Positions 1 through 11,415 of a stretch of 64,000 bases of DNA are shown here, in pieces (the stretch's first letter is position 1; every line of letters begins with the position of its first letter). The stretch is from assembly GCA_014898415.1 (NCBI GenBank), contig RCTD01000007.1, forward strand, positions 186,001 to 250,000, in the 5' to 3' direction. This DNA is from Stromatinia cepivora. Lineage: Eukaryota; Ascomycota; Leotiomycetes; Helotiales; Sclerotiniaceae. Under the pieces are notes generated by a model, which searched no databases, was not told the origin of the DNA, and worked only from the letters and a program-made list of their open reading frames with translations. The position numbers and the translations under genes were made by a program.

Positions 1-1255
1 CATGTAGTATTATCGATAACAAGATCCTACTCTGAGAGGATGAATTGATATTTGCCGGAAATACAAACCAAATTAGGAAGCTAACCAGGTTTTGTAGTAG
101 TATCTGCGCCGTAGATATACATTGAGCTATTGGACATTTTTACTGCATATACGGAGTAGTATGCCAAGTTCTACTTTTACTATTTGGTGAGGTACATTGG
201 AGAATTGATATAGATAGAGCAGGGAACAAAAAAAAGGGGAGACAATCCTTTGCAATGCTCCTTAAAAGTACTTGCATAGTGTGACAGGATGCATATAGTC
301 TTACTTGTTTTCCATCGATCATTCGATCGTATGTTGGGTAGGATCCGGTTATGAATGGCACTTTCAGGTTACGAGCTTGGGTTGCATCGTGTCAAGGTTA
401 GAGCACTTGTACACGCAATGGAATCCTATCGGCTTAGAATATGAAGATATAAGTGGAGTCACAATATTAGCTGTGTTTTTCCTCTGATATAGCTTATACA
501 GTGTGCTTACTTACTCAGCATTAATCCCTGACACATCAGATACTCAAGCTCAGTAAGGAAGAATGCAAATCTTGCAATTGGAGGGTGTGTTTGCGAACTA
601 ATTCCTGGTGCCATGAATAGAAGGTGGGTTGGGGTATCCTAGATTCATCATAGGGTCAGTCTTTCACAATCATTTTTATTTTCCGGTTGTTATTCATCAA
701 GTTTTAATAAGAATCCAAGGGCGAAGATTTAAAAATTCCAGAGTCCGAAAGTCTGGAATGAAGAGAGGTAAAGTTGCGAAAAGTTACGAATAGCCTCATC
801 ACTTTGGAGACTTGGTATTCTGCCACTTCTGCACACGTTAGTTAGTTCTACGCGCGCGGTTTTTGGCTTATTGTGTAGTTAATAAATCTAAATTCTTAAT
901 GCCACATATAAAGATCCCAAGTTAATCTATAAGACGACTACACTTTAATTCTTCAGGAGCTAAATGTGTAATGCTACAGTAAGATGTTACCGGGAGCTCC
1001 CTTCTCATCTTCCTTTTCTATAGTTCATTCACGACCCCTGAAGTACTGTTTTGCGACGCCTCAATCTCGATTGTGGCTACTCCGTACATTTTTACAAATT
1101 GTAATCCTGCAAATGTAAAATGCGTTCCTTCTATACAGAACCTCTCTGTCTCAATATTTAGGTATTAGTTCTCCTCATCGTATAGCTCGCAACCCGCAAT
1201 CTTACTTGTCCGACTCGTCCTAACCCCACATTACGAGCCGCTATCAAACCTCAAT
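1..1255. other. Intergenic, no gene seen
   Basis: No open frame longer than about 100 codons and no recognisable protein on either strand. The last 100 bases before the next ATG are likely promoter and leader of the rhodopsin-domain gene. A gene ending left of the window cannot be excluded. Confidence 0.5.
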
Positions 1256-2728
1256 ATGGCGTATGGAGGTGATGTCAATCGAGGGCCATTCTTGACCACT
1301 ATCAATTGGGTATTCAACGCGATCGCATTAGGTATAGTTTCCACCTCACCGTATTCTCGAAGTTCAAAACCTAACGGTTTTTTTTTGGGGGACAGTTGCT
1401 GTGCTTCTTAGACTCGCCTCACACCATTGGAGAGAGTCTCAGGGATGGAAAAAGGATGACGCGTTTATCATTCTTGCCATGGTCAGTTGCAAAGCCTTGT
1501 CTAATCGAGCATCGTCGCTTGTACTCATACTAAGTACTTTTTATACGCAATAGGCTGCAAACCTTGCAAGAGCAATCTATGTCGATGTTACTATCTCTCA
1601 TGGTCTCGGGCGTCATCTCGAAGTTTTATTCGAAGAGAACCCCTCTGGTGCCATTGCACTCCTCCGTTTGATGGTAATTCTCCAGGCCATTGGACTATGG
1701 ACTTTTACTCTGCCAAAGCTTCCTGTGGTAGCATTACTTGTCAACATCTTCGGCCGTAATTCCAAGAGACTTGCAATTATCCTATACTCTGCAGTTGGTG
1801 CTTTAATCTTGCTTGTCTTTATTATGACCATCACAACTTTTGTACAGTGCACACCGGTATCAGCCAATTGGACCGGGAAGGGCAAATGTTGGAACAAAAA
1901 TATCAATGTAGATCTTGGTTATCTTGCTGGATGTTAGGCTTCCTTCTTATCCCCAGGTTATCCCTCGCTGACATTGACTTTAGCATATTCGGCGTTTCTG
2001 GACTTTGCGTTTGCATTATACCCCGTATTGCAAGTCTCTAAATTGCAAATGGAGCGGTCGAGAAAGATTCTCTTAGCTGGGTCATTGAGTCTTGGATTTC
2101 TGTACGTGTGAATGATTGAGTGATTTCGGGGCGAACTTTCAGATATACTAATCATCCCTATTTCTTTCTAGGGCCGGCATCATAACAGCGTACAAGCTCT
2201 CTACGATTTCTTCAATAACGGATGTAGCAGATCCAACTTGTAAGTTGACTGGACGCAAAGCAAGTAATTTCGATACTAATAATAACTTTCAGGGGCCACA
2301 GTACCATTGGAAGTTTGGAACAGGTAAGTTCTAAATTCGAACTTTGAACATTTCAACAGTAATGACTCGTAAAATTTAGTGTCGAAGGAACAGCTCTCAT
2401 CTTGGCCGCCTCTATTCCCCTCACCCGACCACTTATACTGTCCTTCTTTCAAGGTATTCAAGCTCTCACTTCCCGAATAAGTGGCAGTAGCGCTAGCCGC
2501 ACTGCCAAATCCAGCAAGAATTCCCATGGCAGGTCGACCAACAGGTCTACCAACCACAAGCGTCTCCCCAGCAATGGAGTATCAAATAGCACAGATGATA
2601 TCTTGCTTCACGAAGGTTCCGGCTTTGAGAACTGTAACAATATTGAGACTGGCAACCATCTTCAAAGTGGTCCAGGGATATACAAGACAGTTGATATTTT
2701 AGTTAAGACTAAAACAATGTCAACTTGA
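1256..2728 (+). CDS. Rhodopsin-domain (PTH11-like) integral membrane protein
   Basis: Multi-exon gene for a seven-helix membrane protein of the fungal rhodopsin-domain family. The ATG at 1256 opens a short exon ending at 1331, followed by exons from about 1396, 1554, 1981, 2173, 2293 and 2380, all joined by GT..AG introns that keep frame. Visible helices include TVAVLLRLASHHW, the long hydrophobic run after LRLMVILQAIGLW, and IILYSAVGALILLVFIM followed by a conserved Cys-Thr-Pro loop (QCTPVSANW). After the last helix (LILAASIPLTRPLIL) comes a polar Ser/Asn-rich tail of about 100 residues, as expected for a cytosolic C-terminus. Members are candidate receptors or scaffolds in the plasma membrane, and most have no known ligand. 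It lies 350 bp from the cluster edge. Whether it belongs to the cluster is unknown. Family call good, exact exon limits moderate. Confidence 0.75.
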
Positions 2729-3084
2729 AAATTTGACAATGTGAAGATCAAGAGTGTAATGATAACGATTTCAAGCAGTTTGTACAGGAACTTTTGGATG
2801 TGATTTTTTCTTCGGTGGGCGAGGGGGCGAAGGATATACATGTACATACTATGCATGCTTCCTTCAGTTGAATATACAATAAAATCCTTATACTCATGGG
2901 TATATGCAATGATGGCTTGAAATTTCTCAGAGAAAAATATTGAAAACTTGCCTTAAAAAAATTACACAGAAGATAATTGAAAATAAAAGACTAGGCACTT
3001 AAGATTATTGATGCGAGAAATTTGGAAAAATAAAGTTTGTTAGACTCTCAACTACTAAACAATGAGGGATAAACTGCTTTCTAA
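2729..3084. other. Convergent intergenic spacer
   Basis: AT-rich spacer between the 3' ends of the rhodopsin-domain gene and the SDR pseudogene. It presumably holds both polyadenylation regions. Nothing else seen. Confidence 0.5.
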
Positions 3085-4011
3085 TTAACATTTAAGGCCC
3101 ATACCTTCCATAGCCTGACCGAAGCTACCTCTCCAAGTATCAATGCCCATCTGCCCAAACGCAACACCAATCTCTTTCTTCAACTTTCCTTCTTCATCAA
3201 CCTCATTCAAGCTCTCAAAAACCTTCCCCATATACTCATCCAGTGGCATAGGCTTAAAGGCTTTTTCAGCGCCGCCTGGCATCTGATTTACCGAGTTTCG
3301 ATGCTCGCTGTCTAGGCCAGTGTCTGTATACGGTGGTACAATTTCAATGACACTGAAATGTTTCTGTGTGGTTTCAGGTGTAAAACTGATTTGTTGGCGG
3401 AGAATCACGAGGAAAGAGTGAATAGCTGCTTTGGTAGGGCAGTAGACTGGGTAAAATGCCATAGGAAAGAATGCAAGGGATGAACTGGTGATCAGAAGAT
3501 TTACGTACTTGCCTGCGGAGGCGAGGGAGAGAAGGTGGGGGACGAAAAGTTGTGTCAAGAGCACTGGGGCAGTGAGGTTCGAATTGATTTCGGTGATAAC
3601 GCCTTCGGGGGTACTAGTGGATGGGTCTAGGAGAGACGATGACTTTTAGATGCCTACGTTGATGAAGACGTTGTCTAAGGTGGGTGTGATTTTAGAATGC
3701 TTGTGACTTAGCCAGGCAATCCTTTAAAGTCGGTGATATCCCACTATGTAGCGTCATGTCAGCCACGTAATCCTTTTGGGTTAAATAAAAGAAGATGGCG
3801 GAAATAGCAAGAGCGGGACTGTCTGGTACAGGGGAATCATACCTGAACTGTCTCGATCCCCGAGAGCTCCCTCTTTCAAAAGAGAGAGTTTGTCGGCTCG
3901 GCGACCAGTGACGATCACTTTCTTTCCCAAGCCATGAAAGCGCCTTGCAAACTGTTCACCTATGCCAGATGTCGCTCCGACGATCAGAATCGTATTAATG
4001 TTCGCAGTCAT
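3085..4011 (-). pseudogene. Short-chain dehydrogenase/reductase, broken
   Basis: Reads as a classical SDR (NAD(P)H-dependent ketoreductase). The N-terminus carries the Rossmann motif GATSGIG (in TILIVGATSGIGEQFARRF) and an Arg-rich cofactor segment (TGRRADKL). The C-terminal half carries the YxxxK active site as YCPTKAA, preceded by an ITSSS strand. One intron (about 3738-3842) fits. Three lesions break it: a one-base gain near the CCC run at 3869-3871 puts the end of exon 1 out of frame, a one-base loss near 3716 shifts frame again, and an in-frame TAA stands at 3646-3648 between the conserved NVG region and the rest. The TAA can be a C-to-T change of CAA. The remaining frame to 3085 is open with all later motifs, so decay is probably recent. 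Homopolymer-linked shifts could partly be assembly errors; the stop is harder to explain that way. It was probably the cluster ketoreductase. Confidence 0.7.
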
Positions 4012-4980
4012 TTTTAATAGGCGGGATATGATAATGAACCAGGTTGGAAGTCAAGTGAAAGAAAATGAAGGATTGAAGGAAATTGGGGAAAATGATAAGT
4101 GGTAACGGGACATCCAAGAGTGTCTCTTTGCCCCGCATCATTATTATAATGAGGATTTGTCACACTGCTTACTGAGCTCCTACTACTACGGTAAGTGTAC
4201 ATTTCAATATGTACAATGCAATACAACGGCCGATTACAAGAATACACTAATATCCTTACCTGTCTGAGAAAATGTTACCATCATCTCCAGCGCTTGAGCG
4301 GCGTAGAAAGAAAGCTAAATTTCGTAAGATCACATCAGCAAAGGTCTTATCCGGATCTCCTTTTAGAAACATGATCGCTTAGCCACATAACCATACAAAA
4401 ACCTGTCAATCAAGAAGTGTCAGATTCCGATTGGGAACGCGGACATTATTGATGACTGCATGTTCCAGACTACAGCAGTTGAGGAGGGCAGATTTACTAG
4501 GCATTGTACCTTCGGCGGCAGTATAGTAGTTGATTGATTGATTGATTGATTGACTATTTCATTAAGATAATGTTTATAGTTGTTCTGGACCATATGACCC
4601 TGAAGCCATATACAATTTCGAAACTGAGGCTTACTTATTTGGGGTTATTTATCCGGCTTTTGTCTCCACTCACATCAATTTATCAGAAGGATCAAAAAAA
4701 CCTCAAATAAGGTCCCATGGCTAAGCTATAGATACAATAGCATGCATTTTACACGCACGCTGCTAAGTTTATGCAGAATACTCGTAACACTTTCATTTAC
4801 AAAGTGGCAACTCAAAAACAGCTTAAATTTTGAACTGTAAATAAACCATTCCTACTAGTAAACGATGTAATTTAGCATGCCATTCGAGAAATATACGAAT
4901 GTCTTTCCTTATATATAGCTATCGTTGGGAGGGAAAAAGTAGACCAAACTGCCCACCAACGACAATATATAACCGCGACG
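4012..4980. other. Divergent intergenic region, likely shared promoter
   Basis: Lies between the 5' ends of the SDR relic (-) and the GMC oxidoreductase (+), so it should hold both promoters. It contains a TGAT microsatellite. Short open frames here look spurious. Confidence 0.5.
4530..4552. repeat. TGAT microsatellite
   Basis: About six tandem copies of TGAT directly visible, ending in TGACT. Confidence 0.85.
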
Positions 4981-7193
4981 ATGCGCTTCAATCACGTGTC
5001 CTTAATTTGTCACGTGTTTGCCCTGCTTTTCTCCTTCGCTAACTCGTCTCCTGACCCTGCACCATCTTTTACTTTCGGTACACTTGGTGTGGATGCCACA
5101 TTCGACTATATCGTGATTGGCGGAGGAACTGCCGGTCTGGTAGTCGCAACGCGGCTCTCGCAACAACCGAATGTCTCTGTCGCAGTAATCGAGGCGGGAG
5201 GGTTCTACGAGATCGACAACGGGAATCTTAGCGTGATACCTTCCGACGATGTCTTTTTCGCGGGATCTAGTCCAGCCGATACCAATCCTCTGGTAGATTG
5301 GAGCTTTGTGACTGTTCCTCAAGCTGTAAGGGCCTCCTAGTTATTGACTCATCGGGCATAGGCACGACTTTAGAACACAAATTCTTACAAGCTTCTTCTC
5401 CTAGGGCATGAATGATAGAACACTGCATTATGCGAGAGGAAAGTGTCTTGGTGGAAGGTATGCTCGTATCTCTGCCTTTTCTCGATTTGTATGATCTCTT
5501 CTTACAAAATTCTTGTACAGCTCTGGCCGAAATTATTTCACATACCAACGCGGAACCAAACAATCATACCAGAGATGGGCCTCTGAAGTAGACGACAGCT
5601 CCTATGAATTCGATTCATTCTTACCATACTTCAAGAAGGGTGTCAACTTCACCCCTCCAGACAATGCCGTTAGGCCGTCGAATGCTTCGTTGAGCTATAA
5701 CGCCAGTGGCTTTGACCCTAACGAGGGCCCACTTCAGGTCTCCATTCCAATTTGGGCCAACCCATTCTCTTCCTTTGCAAAACTTGCGTTTGAGGTACTT
5801 GGCTTTCAATCGGAACTGGATTTTGTGAGCGGAACACTTTCTGGTGTACAATATAACATGAATACCATAGATCCGAAACAACAAACCCGCAGCTCATCCG
5901 AATCATCCTACTTGAGTACAGCAGCAACCTCATCACTAAGAGTTTTCAATGGAACATTGGCAAAGAAGATTTTGTTCAATGGTACAACCGCTTCCGGAGT
6001 GTTAGTTAACACTAGTGGTGTAGAATATAAGCTGTTTGCAAATAACGAGGTTATTTTGTCTGCGGGGGCAGTAAGTGACTATTTCTTTGCAAGGAACGTT
6101 ACCACAGCTAATAATTGCTCAGTTCCAATCACCACAACTACTTATGGTATCAGGGGTGGGACCTGAGTCGACATTAAATCGGTATAAGATTCCGATGATC
6201 TCAGAACTGCCGGGGGTAGGCCAAAATATGTGGGATCATGTAGTCTTTGGTCCGAGCTATCAAGTCAGCGTTATCACTCATTCTGCGCTGTCAAATGCAT
6301 CTTATCTTGCATTAGCTACAGAACAATATTACAACAACGGTTCCGGCCAGCTAGGCAATCCGGGTGGCGATCTTCTCGCCTGGGAGAAACTTCCTAACCC
6401 ATACCGCGAGTCGCTAAGCAGAGCAACTCTCAAAGAACTTGAAACTTTCCCAAAAGATTGGCCGGAGATCGAATATCTAATTCTGGATGCGTATGCCGGT
6501 AACCGTTCTAACCCCATCGCATACGCACCCACTACTCCATACATGTATGCCGCTCCTGCGGCAGCACTTGTCGCTCCACTAAGCCGGGGAAATGTCACTA
6601 TTTCCAGTACCGATACAGCCGATCTCCCTGTTATAAATCCCAACTGGCTCTCGCATCCAGCAGACCAAGAGCTCGCTATTGCAGCATTCAAACGCATCAG
6701 GGAGTTTATGGATACTGATGAGATGAAGAGCGTCACTGTTGGAAGTGAAATTTTCCCGGGACTTGATGTAAGTAGTGATGCGCAGATTTTGGAATCTATT
6801 AAAAATTATGGCACGATGGTTTTTCATGCCTCCGCAACTTGTAGGCACACCTCTTTTCCTCATCTGTGCCAAGTTCAAGCAAAATCATAAAGTTGGGGAT
6901 GCTGATGGAAGAAATTGTATAGGCAAGATGGGCGTTGCGAGCGATCCGATGGCCGTAGTAGATTCGAAAGCGAGAGTCTTTGGAACTCGTAAACTACGTG
7001 TTGTGGATGCAGCGGCCTTTCCTTTTCTTCCCCCGGGTCATCCACAATCAACCATATGTGAGTTCTCCCACAGAATCTAGCCTTATGATCCGCATTTGCC
7101 TCTCTTCACATAGGCTAAAAGGAGAATAAAAACTGACGAGACTTAGACGCATTGGCGGAGAAAATTGCAGAGGATATAATTCTTGGAATGTGA
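4981..7193 (+). CDS. GMC-family FAD oxidoreductase, secreted
   Basis: Six exons (4981-5325, 5405-5457, 5521-6070, 6123-6840, 6923-7057, 7147-7193) join in frame into an intact glucose-methanol-choline oxidoreductase of about 610 residues. A signal peptide (hydrophobic core LICHVFALLFSF) precedes the dinucleotide motif GGGTAGLVVATRL. GMC signature 1 reads ARGKCLGGSSGRNY across the second intron, and LLMVSGVGPEST gives the GMC signature 2 region. The conserved HASATCKMG and PPGHPQST blocks at the C-terminus bring the catalytic His and the FAD contacts. Members oxidise alcohols or aryl alcohols and some act late in polyketide pathways (patulin PatE is a secreted example). The signal peptide implies action in the secretory route or outside the cell, so this would be a late tailoring step. 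Neighbour of the OMT and the SDR relic in the cluster. Confidence 0.88.
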
Positions 7194-8184
7194 TATGATC
7201 CAACTCGACTAATAATGCTCTACAGCAAGCATACTTCCAGAAATGTATAAATTAAAAATTATAGCTCGAGATGTAATTAGAATAGTAAAAAATCTCTTAA
7301 AACAATATTGCCTATCATTGAACCATGAGGTGTAATGTGGAAGTGTATGCGGATTGTTTTGGTCATAAATCTCCTTCAGCTATTGCTTCAACCACCTTTT
7401 TTGTTCCTACATCATGACGCTTTGAGGGCTCCTTTCTTACAGTAGAGTATTCATTAGGCGACTAACTAATAATGCCATCAAGCAGAAGTCAAATTTTGAG
7501 ATAAAACGACGTGTTCACATTAGAATTTGATGAGGCCAGTAAAGTCTAAATATCAGCCTCTTTTTGAAGCTGGCCGCGATTAGGCTGCGCAGAAATAACC
7601 TGCAATTTATGGGTACCTGCGGATAATCCGTTCTGTGGATTATCCGTTAGAGATACTATTTGTTCTGTAGATTATTCATTGAGATTTTAAAATAATCCGC
7701 TCTATATAAATTATCTGTAATAGATTATTTGCAGAATATTTATTAATCTACAAATAGATGAATTATCTATAAATAAATAGATAATTTGTATAATTTTATA
7801 TAATTTATGAAAATGTTTAAGATTAGTATAAAAATTAATATAAAAATCATAGAAAAATATAAAAATCTAAATGGATATCTATAGATTATCCATCAAAGCC
7901 ATTATCCGCCCCACGGGTACCTGTTGCGCAGCCTAGCTACGACCCCTTGATCTGAGTTTATGAACATCCGCTTGAATAAAGATCACTTCTCCCTCTAGTG
8001 TATATAGTACTCCTCACTCTATGAACTGTTCGAATACACATCACGACCGTTTTGAGACTTAAGCTTCGGCATAACATGATTTCAGTCCATAGCTCAATTG
8101 TGGATCTTACCACAGGAAAGCTCATAATGTTATCTCTGACCTTTATGACCGTAGCCCCTCCATCCCCTCAGTGACTTTTGAAAT
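7194..8184. other. Intergenic region occupied by a TIR element
   Basis: Separates the convergent 3' ends of the GMC gene and the O-methyltransferase. About 350 bp of it are the TIR element at 7583-7933. The flanks show nothing else. Confidence 0.6.
7583..7933. mobile_element. Non-autonomous TIR element (MITE), family A copy 1
   Basis: Starts GGCTGCGCA and ends TGCGCAGCC, an inverted pair, flanked on both sides by TA (7581-7582 and 7934-7935), the target duplication of Tc1/mariner-type transposons. Inside the ends the two arms keep matching loosely (GGTACC, GGGGCGGATAAT and their complements). The centre is extremely AT-rich, built from repeats of TTATCTATAAAT type, and has no open frame. A second, longer copy with the same ends lies at 57050-57596. 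Confidence 0.8.
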
Positions 8185-9689
8185 CTATTCATCTCTCACA
8201 ACAATCATTATACTCATCACACTCCCTTGTGGTTTTTTCCACTCTCTCAACTTTAACTTCGGCGTCGAACTCTCAAACAACTCCACCCACTCACTCAATT
8301 CTCTTTCCCCACTATTAAAGCTCTGTGCCATCGTTAGGTCCCTCACTCGAAGGGCTGCCTCCTCTGAAGCTGGTACACTCCCAGGCTCTGGAAGTATCGT
8401 ATCCATAATAACAATACAAGCTCCAGGCTTTTGGAGGGCTTGAGATATGTGCGAGAGAATGATACGAGCATCTCCGACAGGCCAATCATGAATAATTTTG
8501 CGGAGGAAGAAAACGTCAGTATTCAGGGCCACGGAGTTGGGTTGGGGATTGCGGAAATCATGCGCGGAGAAACTGATGCGTGAAGTTATGCTGGTACCAA
8601 GGCCAGATATAACTCCGGGAGCGTTAGCAATGGTCTCTGGGAGGTCTTGGACCAGGAATGAAAGCTCCGGAAAATGTGTCGCGAGGAGGATGCTAGCTTG
8701 TCCAGTTGAACCGCCGACCTAATCAAGTCAATCATGAGTCGGAGAGAACTGGGCTTTGTGTACATAGATAGAGCGCTACTGTGAATAGGAAAGATGGAGA
8801 ATAACTAACATCTACAATGTTTGCCTTTCCAAGAGAACCCCAGTCCAAGCCCCCCAAGATATGCTTCAAAGCAATTCCCTGGCTGTTGTTCAAGCTGCGC
8901 ATATAAGCTGCAAAAGTAGCTGTCCTATCCTGAGACTGAGCCAGGTGCTCAAAGAAAGGTAGCTCTGTACCAAACGCGACATTATAAGCTGTTTGATTCT
9001 TCTCAGAAGTGTCACCCCAGCGAGCAGTCGCTTCTGCAAACTTTTCTGCTGTTGGCGCAGAGTACTGTGTCATGAACTTGGCCCAATCAATCAAGTTATT
9101 GTTTGTTGCAAATTGTGCTGAAATACGGCTGTGGGTAAGGTAATCCGGTTGAGGCTCGCAGAGCATACCGCCCGTGATGGCCATGCGGGCGACACTTTTG
9201 AGTCTGCTGAGGGGAACATTTGCAGATTCGGCGACAGTGCCGAATAGTATGGGCTCATCGAGTGGTATATGGTTGAGTATATTGAAGTGCAGGAGCCATT
9301 TGAGACAAGAGAGTTGCTGATACTGCACATGGTTTGTCAGATCAGGTGTTTCATATCACTCCAAGATATACAAGGACAAGTACAGAGGTATTTAGAGTGG
9401 TGGTATAAGATATGAGCCAGATAACAGGCTATCGCAGAAGGATAATGGAAGTGAAGCTTACATTTACTTGATGCTGTTCAAGATAGTCATTCGGCTCGCT
9501 GACTAAAAGTAAGATCTCCCGAGTAGCATATGAGATATCCTGTCGAGCTTTTTGAGCCAGCTCACTTTGTGAATCATTGACAGGATCATTAGTGCTTAAA
9601 TGGAGATTTTTAGAGGCCGAAGTGGATGAGCTGAGAACTTTTGCACTTGCAGCAATACGGGCTACAAGGTTATCGAGAGAATCCTCCAT
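8185..9689 (-). CDS. SAM-dependent O-methyltransferase, class II (plant COMT type)
   Basis: Three exons, reading from ATG at 9689, give a complete protein of about 400 residues. The N-terminus is the dimerisation winged-helix region (YQQLSCLKWLLHFNI and GTVAESANVPLSRLK). The SAM-binding glycine motif VGGSTGQAS begins exon 3 after an intron at about 8719-8811. The catalytic His sits in RKIIHDWP, with the usual acidic partner region later (MDTILPEPGS). The closest character is the fungal polyketide OMT group (AflP/OmtA, Bik3 and CTB2 types), which methylate phenolic hydroxyls. No lesion seen. Cytosolic, no signal peptide. It is convergent with the GMC gene and divergent from the FAD monooxygenase. 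The first intron donor has two nearby choices (9456-9466), so a few residues there are uncertain. Confidence 0.88.
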
Positions 9690-11415
9690 GTTTTGGGCTT
9701 GTTGTTAGGGACCGCTTCTTCAATATCTTCTCTTTCTTTTCTACCTTTGAACCCCAACGATATTACCTGATAATCCTTCCACGTAGGTTTTCCCTAAACC
9801 TCCAAAAAGATTAGCACATATTATCTATGAACAGAAATCGAATAATAGCACTCCATTCTCGGCTTATAGAACAAGCTCCGTCTATTGAATACTCCATGTA
9901 GAGTTAGAACTAAAATGGTTAGGATCTAGAAGCTTGATATGTAGCAATGAATAAATAATCTTTAGAGATCGCGGTCGTTTTATCCGAGACTAACCCGGGT
10001 TTACACATTACTAAGCGCTATAACTCATTAAGCCTGTGCATTAGTGCTTACACGGCTGATAATCAATTAGGTTTGCGGGTAATCTCAAAGAGCTTCAAAG
10101 CTCGGCCCGCTCGTCGGCCATGTATGAGCCTAATGTACGCGTCAAATCTACCCTAACACGGACCTTTCTGATAGGGCTCAGTACAGTCAATACGCTATTC
10201 AAACGCATGTAAGTGGAGCGAATCTACAATCAAAAATGACCATGACCCCGCATCAATCAACTAATCCCTAGTCTCCAGGTTTCAGGGATCACTGCAATGT
10301 TTTAATCTTTTTCATCAATCCTTCCTAGATTAATGTCTGACAGGTTGCAGGGTTTAGCTTCTCGGTTAGCCGATTTAGTGGAGCTAGTGACATACTGTAC
10401 ATTTCTATTCCTTCTAGCGCCACTACATAGCGTGATGGGTATGTTTCCCTGCTGTAAGGAGGGCAATCCTGTATGCCCTGTAAGTACTGAAATTATCTCA
10501 GAAATTATTTAGTACCGTAAAAACTCAACAACAAGAATACTCACTAAACCATTTTAAAAAAAGTATCAACAATAGATTGAAGTTCGGAGTTTTCGAATTC
10601 CGATAAAATTCATAACTAATCTGAGGTTCCAAGGATTTCATAGATTAACTGATATCGGGAATTTCCGATATTTCAGTATAAGATTAAAAAGCATCGGAAT
10701 TTGAACATACCATGATCAATCCTCTTCTAAAAAGGGTTTAGTGTGTATTCTTGCTGTTGAGTTTTTACAGTACGATTCCTGCGTAAAACTCATAACTACC
10801 TAGGTATACTGGTAAGATTGCGGCCGGAAGCAAATCTTGTAGCGGGGTTTGTTAATCTCATTAGTGCCCACGTCGGCTCATTATTTTCCTTGATATATTG
10901 TCTACGTAAGCCCCATATAGCCTAATTCGTCCTGCTGATATTGGGTCAATCCCAATCCAACCGGGTTATACGAAACTATACTCTATATGTTCTCATTGAT
11001 CATATTACAAGAGAGTGGCAATTGGGATTAAAAGTGTATCTAGCTGTCGATTTCGTAGCTCTACTAAAATCATACCCCATCACTGATCGGGGATCTTTTC
11101 GGTATCCTTGGTGGCAATATCACAAAAGACTTTGATAATGTGTTCTTATGTATAGAAAGTAGCTTGGAACTAAACCCTTTCTTTGATCTATCTGGAAGTA
11201 AGTAAGTGGAGATATTGTCTGATCTATTATCCCATCCCTCATCCATTTTTCTGAAATTATCTTCTTTGGGTATTTCGTTGGTCTCTTCCTCTCAAATAGT
11301 AGAAAGAGCTTTCTTGAGAATATATGATCGCACCTGTTTAGATACCTAGTTCTTCTTAATTTGCAGTATACTGACATATCAGATTAAACTTAGGCTAGTT
11401 CGACTTCCTCTCATT
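9690..11415. other. Divergent intergenic region between OMT and FAD monooxygenase
   Basis: About 1.7 kb, unusually long for this cluster. It holds both promoters and the TIR element at 10515-10770. No convincing open frame; the short one at 10941-11135 lacks any recognisable feature. Confidence 0.5.
10515..10770. mobile_element. Non-autonomous TIR element (MITE), family B
   Basis: The left end CCGTAAAAACTCAACAACAA and the right end, read as complement CTGTAAAAACTCAACAGCAA, match over about 37 bases with only a few mismatches. TA lies directly outside both ends (10513-10514, 10771-10772). The element is 256 bp and has no open frame, as expected of a Tc1/mariner-type MITE. It sits in the promoter interval of the O-methyltransferase and FAD monooxygenase. 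Confidence 0.82.
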
